Shown here one piece after another: positions 23,085 to 33,064 of a stretch of 64,000 bases of DNA. The DNA comes from Micromussa lordhowensis (lineage: Eukaryota > Cnidaria > Anthozoa > Scleractinia > Lobophylliidae), in assembly GCA_964020085.1 (NCBI GenBank), contig OZ026602.1, positions 32,170,075 to 32,234,074 on the forward strand. The letters are read 5' to 3'. Made by a program: the position numbers and the translations under genes. Position 1 is the stretch's first letter, and every line of letters starts with the position of its first letter. The notes beneath the pieces are model-generated. The model searched no databases and was not told the DNA's origin. It was given only the letters and a program-made list of their open reading frames with translations.

Positions 23085-23982
23085 CTGTGTTTAGATTGAA
23101 ATAACAGATATTTAGAATATACTAAATACTAACAAAAATAGACTATTCTATCAGGTATGATTGCGTAAGAAGATCGACTTGAGAACCAATCACCAGTGGA
23201 ACCAGCCTTCGTTCGAGCTTTTGGTTTAGCAGAAACACTTGGAACCATCATAACAAAAGGGTGATTCTTGACTGGTCCTGAAATAGTGTCCGATCCGCAC
23301 GCATAACTAGTCTATACTATTCGCTGAGTCTATTCTGTTTTCTACTTAGTGCTAATGCTAGTTAATTAGTGCTAAATAATTACCTCTGTTTCAAGAATTT
23401 CTAGTTTATACTCTATTGTTATCCACACTTATCATTCTTGTTCCCAGATCCCCGCAGTTATGCCAGGAAATAGTAAGACCTAAAATATTAGTCTGATTTG
23501 ATTACCTCTCGTTCAGCCATTGGTCAGTGAGCTAATTAGAATAGTCTTTGACCTCCTGCAACTAGAACCATCCACAGTCTATACAACAGTCACAACAGTC
23601 CAGTCACATCTCTGCTGGAACTGGGAAACTGGACTTATGAGCTAACTAATCAACAATGAAAAATGCAGTATCGTCCCTTTCATGAGACATGTCAAATTCA
23701 TTCTCCAGGTATCAACTGGAGAAAATAAGCCTCACGTTCAATATCGTGTGGTTTTTACACGTATCGTCACCTTACCAAGCTCATAGCGCACATCCTAACA
23801 GAAACCTCTTTAACTTCCCCCGTGGGAACTTCTCGTCCGATCTTGCCAAGGCGCTTTCAGCAGCAGGAGCACACACCTATAAATATAATGATGTGTAAAT
23901 AGTTCATTCGCTATTTATGGCGGTTCTTATCAGTTGTGTCTATATAAGAAATAGCTAACTAATAACCTTTAAGAAAACTCGC

Positions 23983-24397
23983 CTGATCCAACGGGAATGA
24001 ATATGCCAGTTTCGTTAAGCACCATTTGTGAAGCTAGTTTAGTGAGCCCCCTCTCCGCTCTCGGCCGATTCTTAACTTTCGCACTGTGTGAGGACAGTAA
24101 AGCTGGGACGTGGCAACGAGTTGAGCTGCGTTTCCAGCCAAGACCAAGTGTCTCCCGATGGCGAGGACATATCTTCAGTTGATCAATGTTTTGCGGACAT
24201 GAAAAGAGACGCGCTCTTGCGAGAATGAGCTCAACTTCATTCTGCACATCAGTAAAGGCAAGTGCAGACTTATGCTTATCTATATTATTGGTGCAGTTGA
24301 GCAATGGGATGAGTTTCACAGAATTTTCTTTATCCTTGCTACTGAAACCACATTTTCCACCAACGATCTCTTGAAAAGAACAAGCTTCACCTTCCAT
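23983..24397 (-). pseudogene. Long-TIR transposon protein, first exon (Cys/His-containing)
   Basis: The ATG at 24397 opens MEGEACSFQEIVGGKCGFSS, then KLIPLLNCTNNIDKHKSALA, LKICPRHRETLGLGWK and LNETGIFIPVGS. I remember this as the N-terminal module of the same coral family; the Cys and His residues suggest zinc binding. The 3' border shows CAG|GCGAGT, a GC donor or a mutated GT. A short exon between this one and 23084 is expected (a candidate lies at 23790-23870) but its phase does not fit cleanly. Confidence 0.5.
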
Positions 24398-24399
24398 AG

Positions 24400-25039
24400 T
24401 GTAAAAACATGATTTTCGTTCTCGCTGGCGCAAAACCCTGACCGTGGGAACACTCCCATATGATTGGTCGAGTCACGTCTTTTACAAAAATGCCCAAGAA
24501 AACTCTTGGCGCAACCTGGATTCCGACATGGATTTTGTTTACCAAAATCCGTCGCCAAAGGTTGTTCCTAAAATGTGGAGTGCGGAGTGGGGGAAAAAAT
24601 GGGAAGAACTAAAAACAGATCAAAAAAGGATATAAATACAAACGGATACAAAATACAAATAAAATATAAAAATATAGAGGAAATTGAATATTTTACTTTC
24701 AAAAGGGCCCCAAGAAATAATTGTAGGTTCGAGTTTATAAACCTAGTTGAATTTATTTTGGCTACTGCATTTTTAAGGATAGGCCATAACAAAAGTGATG
24801 GGGGTGCTGGGCTGGGGATTTTTCGGAGACTCAAGATTTGGGGATGGGCCATTTTATTTTTGAGGGAGGGAGGGAGGGAGGAGGGTCTGGCCAATTTTGT
24901 CTTGTAATATATTTTTTTATGTGTGTTTGTCTCTACTTTTTATCTGTGCAGGAATTGTCTTTTTGGTAATTGCCCAACCCCCCTCCCTCGCCCCCACCTC
25001 AAAAAATAAAATGGTCCATCCCTTAGTCCCGTCGGGTGT
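24400..25039. other. 5' flank of the transposon gene inside the long-TIR element; no gene seen
   Basis: Contains purine-rich runs (GGGAGGGAGGGAGG near 24870) and complementary pyrimidine runs near 24985, giving a weak internal inverted repeat around ATGGGCCATTTTATTTTT and its partner. This stretch should hold the promoter of the minus-strand gene. Confidence 0.4.
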
Positions 25040-25977
25040 TTCAAAATCTGTCTCGCAATTCGATAATAACGCTCTGCCTTCGGGTCTCTCATCACAGTGT
25101 CATCAACTCCAGAGTAAACAGGTTCCAACACAAGAACAGATCTAAGTGTGTTACGGATGTCTTAACAACGTACCCAGGCATCTGATCGATGAACTGCAGC
25201 GTTTCTTACAATCAGATAGAATTCTAGGTAGTTTGAAACTTTTGTATCAGATCTAGTTTGGACAACAACTGCAGTCGATTATATACAGCCGCCATCGGCT
25301 TAATTCTGCCGCTGCAAGACAATCCATGCTCCTATCCGATGCCATTATACAATGGTAAGTCAGATTCATTCTCAAATTAAATACCAAATGAGAAAATTAG
25401 TTAATATGGAGCGCTCATTTCAATGTAACCGATGCGACTAGTCAAACAAACACTCCGAGGTCAATTTGAGGTCACTGAGCGCACAATTTCTTCAAAGTGG
25501 TCTACTCATTGTGAAGTGCTCGCTAAAAAACCCAACCAAAATTTTAATGTACGTTTAAAAACTATATTTCAGGGCTTCAAAACTATTTGGAAAATTCCCA
25601 TAACCAGGAGCTCGATTTCAGTTTTGCCTATAAATTTTCGCATTCGTCAACTCTAATCAAATGGCCATTTTGAATGCGCTTAACAAGCGTTGATTTTACA
25701 CTTCAGAACCGGAAATATGTTGTAAATAGGATGTTCGATGTCCATTTTATAGGAATTAAGTGTTAGATTGCCGATAGGTTAACATGTTTGGTTACGCGAA
25801 AGCAGTTTCTTCGGCCGGTCGATTTTCCCTTGTGAGGTGGTTAATTTCAGGCTTCAGACGGGCGAAATCCAAAATCTCAAATAATTCCAAAAATCGGCCT
25901 TATATCGAAAAATTAACCCCAGGAGGTTTTTAAACTCGTCAGTAACTCTCTATAGACTGAAAATGAGGGTAGGTTAG
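25040..25977 (-). repeat. Right terminal inverted repeat (about 0.95 kb)
   Basis: Inverse complement of 17171-18125, with scattered substitutions and a few short indels (for example, the left arm has about 12 extra bases near 17570). The outer end GGTAGGTTAG lies about 50 bp from the next transposon. Confidence 0.85.
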
Positions 25978-26029
25978 GTTTTCGACTGTGGCCGCCTTTT
26001 GCTTGATTTTCTTGTGCACTTGCTCTTAA

Positions 26030-26043
26030 AGGGGCTAGGTCAC
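26030..26043 (+). repeat. Left 14-bp terminal inverted repeat with TTAA target copy
   Basis: TTAA at 26026-26029 is followed by AGGGGCTAGGTCAC. The bases beyond the fourteenth differ from the other end. Confidence 0.85.
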
Positions 26044-26241
26044 GCTGTGAGTCTGCACATTGAGTCCGTTTTATCTGTCATCGCGCATGTAAATTTTCTA
26101 TTGTTCTCTATTGTTTCCTGCATGTCACGTTGCGCATAGGCCAGTTGACCCTCTCATTTGGTAGCACGCGGTAAATCCTCAGTTGCATATAACAATAAAT
26201 CAGTGGACATAAATCTCGGCGTACTTTATTACTGCAAGGGA

Positions 26242-27813
26242 ATGGAAGCGATGGAAGCTCAAGTTTGTGGAGATGCTGGAACTTCGCGCCAAGAATGGGA
26301 TGTAAATTCGCCGCCGTCGCTTTCGGTAAGAGAATGATTGATATTGTTTTTGGACTTTATTTTTGTCCCCTGCTTCACAAGTATGTTATTTCTTTAAAAT
26401 TTCAGAGTCGTACTTCTTGTAACTGCAAACGTACGTGCTCCAGAAAGCGAACGGCAAATGGAAGAGGCTGTCCACGCAAAGGCGCAAACCATTTGTGTTC
26501 GTCGGCATGTAAATGTGGCACCCGAAATAAACCTTGCCAAAACAGAGTAAGCGACTAGCTAATTGCCTTTTGATATTTTCATTTCTAGTGGCAAACGAAG
26601 CCTTGAAATGTTTCCGTGTTACTGGTTTTGTCAGTTTGTTTTCATGCTTGGAAGATCTTTTGACCAGTTGTCTATACAAATTTTCATAAATGTTTGCTTG
26701 TGAAGAATACAAAAGTAGACAACCTTTCCTTTGCTATTTTCCTAGAAAATGTTGTTTTGAGTTCCAGTCTTAGATGTTGTACTGCTCTGTACAGGAAAGA
26801 GATACTTCTGAGACAGTTTCAAATTGTCCTGTACCCACACTGTCGAGTGACCATTCTCGACCAAGTGAAGAGGAAGAGCGAAATAGAGAAAATGAAAGAG
26901 TGAAGGTGAAACTAAAATCATGCTTTCATCCCCAGATATTACTTTTACGTTCTTTGCATGCGAAAGGGTACAAGAGTATGTGTATTAGATCTTGATCGAC
27001 TGGCCTGCCTAGACTAGCACTAGCTATCGGCGGGCCAGTCAATATGCTAAAATGTAATTTACAGAAATTAAAGATTGTTGTTGTTGTTGTAGAAAATTGC
27101 TTTTTTGTTGTTGTAGAACATTGCTTGTGATAATTTTCTAATCCCAATGCAATCACATTGGGATTAGAGGAGGAATGTATATTGAGTAAATACTGATTTG
27201 GTCAACCCTTCTGTTGTAGGAGTTCCTTAAAACCCTTGATAGTGAGATGGTGCTGAAGTTATGCACTCGGGCACTGCAAAGGGGAATAGGCAGCATGGAC
27301 CACATCGATGCACTTCCCCTAATGGAGGACAGTGGTGAGGACAGTGACACAGAAGTCGATAATTGGGAAGAAAACAATGAAAATCCACATGGCAGTGATG
27401 GCCATCTCACCACACCACCGGAAGCTGGACAGCAACTGCCACCAGCTTGGCGAAGTGCAGAACCTCCTCCAGAGTGGTGTAAATGCGGTAACTGCAGGAT
27501 TATCTCCCAGGAAATTGAAAACATTTGTTGCAAAAAAAGAAAATGTGTCACAGAAAATTTAAGGTTTCAAAAAGTGTGCCTTGATGCTGATGTGCTGGAA
27601 TTGTGTATAAAAAACCGTGCAGATATCAGAAATGACAGAGAAGACAATAGCACATGAACCTTTCGAAAAGCAGCTTACTGGCAATATATTTTAGATAAAT
27701 ATGGCCATCTAGGCAAAGGTAGAAGAAAGGTTGCTCCCTCATGTGTTGTCTGGTGTGTTAGGCACCATTACCCAACAAGTACTGGTCTTTATATGGGATT
27801 TAGGTCACATTAG
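26242..27813 (+). pseudogene. Four-exon gene: Cys-rich domain plus P2RX7 intracellular (zinc-binding) domain, one premature TGA
   Basis: Exons 26242-26325, 26406-26546, 26795-26905 and 27220-27813 all join in phase 0 with GT/AG borders. Exon 1 starts MEAMEAQVCGDAGTSRQEW. Exon 2 is a Cys-rich block (SCNCKRTCSRKRTANGRGC then CSSACKCGTRNKPCQNR) like zinc-binding CXC repeats. Exon 4 has an acidic linker and the start of the domain that forms the cytoplasmic 'ballast' of the P2X7 receptor: WCKCGNCR, CCKKRKC. A TGA at 27655-27657 follows NREDNST-like codons, yet the same frame continues for 51 more codons with KYGHLGKGRRKVAPSCVVW and YPTSTGLYMGF, the C-terminal half of the same domain, to TAG at 27811. 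No membrane segment is present, so this is not a receptor. Role inside the transposon is unknown; nucleic-acid or protein binding through zinc is inferred. Confidence 0.75.
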
Positions 27814-30069
27814 GGAAATGGTGGCTAGTTACTTTCCATACTTTTTACACCAGTCAAGGCTTTGACAAATTCCTGGAACTGTTTCTAATTTGACAATGTT
27901 TAGTTATTGTGATTATAATTTTTTGAGTGGGGGTGGGTGGGGGGGGGGGTGCTATTTCTTTGCATTCGTGACCAAGTTTCAAGTCATGGTGGTTATTGAA
28001 AATGCACCAGAGAATACTTCATTTGCCAGTAGCCTTTGTATACTCAGTGCTTATTTTCAGACCCCCTTTAGAGGGATGCACAGGGTGCAAAAAACCGAAA
28101 GTCATTTCCACTAGTAGAGGGTCGTGAAGGCCTTTTTTAGAGGCTGGGAAATGGGATTTTGTGCACTGGGACTGGGATTCATGAAACAAAAACAATAGAA
28201 AAATGGGAATGGGATTTCAATTTGAGCAACACAGACTGGGATTGTGGGATTTGACCTGGGATTTGAAAAAAAAAACATTTGCTGGGAAATGGGATTAGGA
28301 CCTCGTTGGTTGTATTTTCTTGTTACAAGTTGCTTATCACCTCTTTTACTTATGGCTTGCCCACGATTGACATGGAAGTTCCAGTCGATAGCAGCAAGTT
28401 GTTTCCGTGCCTTATATGCTCTGAACCTAAAACAACAAACATTCAAGTAAATGGTTGCAGTCCTGTATGAAAATGTTTCTCAGGTTCATGCCCTTTAGCA
28501 TTATGTCCTCAATGTTCCAGAGTACAGTAGGCCTTAACATTGACCACAGCTGTTAACCTGTCTGTCTTTTTTGGGGGGGGAGGGGGGTGGTGGATAAGGC
28601 TGAGGAAACATGTTACTTACGAGTAGGCACATCTCTTAGGTGTGTAGACTAGGGAAAGACTATTTGCACATTCTAACCCACCAGTGTGCCTGAAATCGAT
28701 CAAAGATAAAATATCAAGATCAAAACACTTTCACTCATTTCCATTATGTCTATGCCAGCTTCAGTAAGCTGTAATGATATCTTGAACAGTGAGGGTAAAT
28801 AAAAAAACGTGTAAGTAACCAGAACGATTAAGTCACAACTGTGTATGTACTAATATAGCAAAGTATTTAGATGTATACCTCGCCCTGGTTTGCCCTGATT
28901 GGGTGAAGAACTCTATCCACAGGATAAATCACTATCTAGTGGAAAGTACAGTACAATGTATTTTTTGCAACATTTATCCACTGAGTAGTAATTTATCTAA
29001 TGGACAGTGTCATCCGTCCTTTCATAACAGAGGCCTGTTGGTCAGCAGCCATCTCAAAACACTTCCTGCCACACCTCTCCCCAATAAAGAAAAAAGACAT
29101 ACTGTACCTGAACCGTACATAGTACTTCAAGCTTTCAAGAAGACCTGGATCGAGTATAATTTCTTGTAAGGCTTGGAAGTCATTATCTCTTCTATCAAAC
29201 CATGGAAGATCATGTTCATCATTTAGTTCCTCATGATCGCATTTGCCACCAGTCCATTCATGGACATTGCAAACATGGTGAAGGATGCCAACCCACTTGG
29301 TCTACAAAAATTTAAAGGTAACATTGTATGAAACTGTTGCATGATGTTGTTACCTTCAAGCATTTACTTCATAGACTAATGACATGTTAACTAATGTATT
29401 ACAGTTTTTCCTGGCACTGCACAATAAGGTAACAACATAGATATTTACCTTGAGAACATTCAATGCTTCTTCATCAGTTTCACGTCCTTCTCTGCAAACA
29501 CTACAGCAATACCAGAAGTGGTTGATAATGTGGTCAGCCCACTTGGCAATCTTTTGGTTTGCCCTCAGACTGCTTACCTGTGCATTTTTAAGAACAAAGA
29601 TTGCTTCACATGTCAGTAACAATATTATTATTGTGCTCTCATACAACTACTGAGTAACCAAGAGGCACAATAAATTTTGAAGTGCGCCTTGCAGTCGGTC
29701 TGGGTAGAGAAACTGTCAGGAAAACCAAGCTGAATTTGTCAATGTTGATGATTGTTGAAAGCTCCATAAAGTCTTAAAGGCATTTATAACAATGTCAAGT
29801 TCAGTTCACTGTGATACTACCTTAAGAATGCATTTTCTGATACTTTTGGCTTTGTGCCATATGTCAAGAGAGTGAAAAACATCTCCAAAGTTGTCAGCTG
29901 AAAAGAAAATGTATTTCAAAGAGTTGAGAAATGACAGAAGGGAAAAAGTCTTGAAAGTGTTATTTTAGAGAGAAATTATATTCAGTGCAGTCAAAAACAT
30001 TTGTTTCCTGCTCCGGAAGCATAATAAAAGTTAAAAAGTTTTACAAACTCGGAGCTAAAAGTTAAAACT

Positions 30070-30115
30070 TATGAAATATTTCGTCCGTTTTTTTCAACCG
30101 GACTTCATCAGTCAA
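30070..30115 (-). ncRNA. Hammerhead-ribozyme-like motif at the 3' end of the Penelope-like element
   Basis: On the minus strand CTGATGA (30105-30111) is followed by a 5-bp stem II (GTCCG at 30099-30103 in complement, pairing with 30083-30087) and GAAA (30079-30082). This is the hammerhead core order. The cleavage triplet after a minimal stem III is not clean (GAAATATTTCAT), so activity is doubtful. Hammerheads in Penelope-like elements are established knowledge. Confidence 0.5.
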
Positions 30116-30155
30116 TGATATGAATGTTAAAAAGATGAATTTTAAAAAGGGGTTT

Positions 30156-32105
30156 TTAACGCCTCTTGGGGGTTAGAATTGTGTCATAGATAGCTGCTAA
30201 TTCGTAACCATTGTCTCTGTTTAACGCCTGTTTCGTAAGTCTAATTTGAATAGCTTCTTTTATCCTGCGTTTGAAGGTGTTAACTTCGGTTGATAGTACT
30301 TTTGTCTTATTTGGGTCCACCGAGTGACCCTCCAGGCGACAATGCTCGTGAATAGCTGATGAACTTCTTGATTGGTGTTCTTTCACTCTGATTTCCAGAG
30401 AGCGGGCCGCTTCGCCAACGTACTCCTTGTTACACTTCTCACAATGGGTCTGGTACACAGTACTGCATTTCTTGAGATTGACAGTTGTGTCCTTGACACG
30501 TACCAATTGTGATCTTAGAGAATTGACGGGTTTATGAATAAGTGTAACCTCGTGTGACTTGAAAGCTCTTTGCAGGCATTCCGAAATTCCTTTGATGTAT
30601 GGCGTTGATGCATAGATTTTCTTCTCGTTTTGAGGCTCTTCGGTATCTTCTGTTGTAGATTTTGGATGTGGTATTGTTAGCATCCATTCTAGATAGTTAT
30701 TCATTTTTAGAGCTTGCTTGACGTGCTGTGTTTCTCTAGTTCTGTCATCGTTTTCCGTAACCAAGGTCTGAGCTCTCAACATCAGGGTGTTAACCACAGC
30801 TCTTTTGTGTTGTAAATGATGGTTTGATTGGAAGTTTAGGTACTGGTCCGTGTGCGTAGGTTTGCGGTACACGGAGATCTTGGTAGAACCATCTTGGTTA
30901 ATAGTCACACAGGTATCAAGGAAAGGAATCCTGCCATCCTTTTCTTGTTCCGAAGTGAACTGGATATGTTGGTCAATGGAGTTTAGATGTTCTGAGAAGG
31001 AATCAACGGCGTTTTCGTGAATCTTGGCCATCGTGTCATCAACATATCGATCCCACATAGTTGGAGGGGTGGGGGCGGTGTCCAGAGCTCTGCTCTCGAA
31101 CTGTTCCATGTAAAGATTGGCCACTACCGGGGAAATTGGAGACCCCATGGTGGCTCCTTTCTTTTGTTTGTAGAATTCACCATGGAATGTGAAGTATGTG
31201 CTCGAGAGGCACATCTCTAGTAGAACAGATAATTGGGCGATATCTAATGGGCATCTATCCGGTAAGCTCTGGTCACTTTCCAGTTTGGCTCTGACAACTG
31301 GAATGGCTTCATTGATCGGAATGCTGGTAAACAGTGAGGAAACATCGTATGAAACGAGTTTCTGTCCAGGGGGTACTTCAAGTTCTGCAATCTTGTTGAC
31401 AAAGTCTTCACTGTTGACGATGTGATGACTGTTGAGGCCAACAAGAGGTTTCATAATCTTAGCAAGGAACCTTGGCAGTATCGTACATCACGCTACCAAT
31501 GCTCGAAACTATTGGCCGTAGCGGTACGTCTTTCTTGTGAATCTTGGGTAGCCCATAGAACTTTGGGACATTCTCTGCTGTGGGGTACAGTTGATTGTAA
31601 AGATAATTAGGGATTCTCTCTTCTTTGATGGCTCTGGTTGGGTCAGATGTCAGTTTTTCATACGTATTGGTATCGTCTAGAAGAGCCTTCACCTTGTTGT
31701 GATAATCTTGTTTGTTTAGGATTACCGAAGTGCGCCCTTTGTCCGCTGGTAAGATTACAATTGAATCGTCTTTCGCCAGAGCCTTAATGGCTTCCCTTTC
31801 AGCTCTGCTGATGTTTGATCTTGGGGGTTTGCTCTTGCTTACAATTTTGACTACTTCATTTCTCAGGCTCTCGGCTTGGCTTTTATCTTTTAGTTGATTA
31901 CAGGCCAGTTCAGTGGCTGCCACGATCTCATCAACTGGGATCTTTGATGGAGTTACGCTAAAATTCAGACCTTTCATGAGAACCGAGCGTTCACTATCGG
32001 AAAGAGGGCGGTCAGAGAGATTCATAACCCACTTTGTCTGATCAATGTTGGTATCTCCAATGTTTGTCGTCGGTGATCGAGTTTCTTCTTTACTCAGTAG
32101 GCGGT
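30156..32105 (-). pseudogene. Penelope-like element: reverse transcriptase plus GIY-YIG endonuclease, one frameshift
   Basis: From about 32105 the frame reads LLSKEETRSP, then SIVILPADKGRTSVILNKQD, KFYGLPKIHKKDVPLRPIVS. After a one-base insertion near 31468 it goes on with LVSYDVSSLFTSIP, KKGATMGSPISPVVANLYME and DRYVDDT (catalytic box). The C-terminal part is a GIY-YIG nuclease: CEKCNKEYVGEAARSLEIRV and TKQALNRDNGYE. Penelope-like elements copy RNA and prime at nicks made by this nuclease. The element sits in an intron of the DDE-like gene, same strand. The single slip makes this a recently dead copy. Confidence 0.9.
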
Positions 32106-32202
32106 CAAACTTATATATATTCAGTGCATTTATTGCAATATCATTTTATTTTTACTTGCGAAAGATTTATGTATTTATGCTTTGTATGTTGTTAGAACTC
32201 AC

Positions 32203-33064
32203 CAAGGAGCTTTTCGATTGTGGTAGATGCATCTGTGCTAATTTCTACTACTTCCAGGACTTGTTTCAACCTGCTCAAGGCATTCTCAAGGGCTTTCTTT
32301 TCCATAGCAGTGCTCTTCATGTCCACATGCCTTTTGTCCACCACTTCTACTTCCAATATACAATTTGAGACCAATTCCATGATGAAGTAGCATAGGTTCT
32401 TGGCAGAAAAACCAGGAGAATCACACTGGCCATCCCAACACAGTACTAGCTTCTCACCTCTAAACTGTTGAATTAGCTCCCCTCTCATCCACTCCCACCA
32501 CTCATCAACAGCTGGGATACAGTAGAGCCTTTGCATTCGGTGAAAAGTGGAATTTGAGATGAATGATAGGCCCAGGAACTCAAATCTGGCAACCTTTGCA
32601 TAATTGTTCCCTGAAAAGAGCACAGTAGCTGCAGTTTGAAGATTGTTGGCCCACAAACCATTTATTTCTCTTGAGGAGGAGAACCTCCCCTTAGGCCAGA
32701 TGGACACTGCCAACGTACTATTGCACATGTTCCAATAATGGAATAGTCCATCTTTCTTGTTAGCAAACAACCTGGACTTGGACATTTCACCACAAACTGT
32801 TCTAACAAAAGGTCAAGAGAGCAAATAACTTTTGTTGACTGAATAGTCTCAAGTTCTTCTTTATAACAAGTTTGTTCATATAACCTTGAAAATCGAACAT
32901 AGGGACCAAACTCAACACCAGTATCGGTAGTCTCCATTGCAGGATACTTTTCAACAGCTGAATCAGAGGCAACAGATTGTTGAGGTGTGCTGCTAACTGA
33001 TGGACATTCATCATCTGCAGTATCTTGAAAATCAATGTCGTGGTCCAGAATGGCACCTGCAATG
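32203..33064 (-). pseudogene. Largest exon of the DDE-like gene, frameshifted
   Basis: Bounded by GTTGCAG and a GTGAGT donor. Starts SIAGAILDHDIDFQD and carries a zinc-like KCPSPGC. At about 32690 a run of four Gs breaks the frame; a run of five would restore it. The rest gives FLGLSFISNSTFHRMQRL, the CWDGQCDSPG box, a VDKR box and STDAST. The donor is followed by the intron that holds the Penelope-like element. Confidence 0.65.

Larger units (their letters stand above)
17171..25977 (-). mobile_element. DNA transposon with about 0.95-kb terminal inverted repeats carrying an uncharacterised gene family
   Basis: Sequence at 17171-18125 reappears inverted at 25040-25977, starting at the outer ends with CTAACCTACCCTCATTTTCA and roughly nine tenths identical by eye. 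Between the arms lies one minus-strand gene with exons near 24397-23983, 23084-21981 and 21238-19318. The layout is that of a long-TIR DNA transposon with its own protein. The gene is broken by at least three nonsense codons and two frameshifts, so the copy is dead. I see no clear target duplication at the ends, so the exact outer bases are uncertain by a few nucleotides. An inverted duplication that happened to trap a gene is the alternative. Confidence 0.75.

Noticed and set aside
24575..24907. 110-codon plus-strand frame upstream of the transposon gene
   Set aside because: Composition is AT- and G-run driven, with no motif or splice support.
17165..25983. Target site duplication of the long-TIR element
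   Set aside because: Bases outside the two ends (TCTGAAAAAT and GTTTTCGACT) do not match in a way I can defend.
26242..27813. Selenocysteine reading of the TGA in the P2RX7-type domain
   Set aside because: The position is not a Cys-type site and I see no SECIS-like structure downstream; a nonsense mutation is simpler.
28900..29010. MITE made of TATCCACAGGATAAATCACT and inverse-like words
   Set aside because: The words resemble a known short repeat style but arms are too diverged here to define ends.
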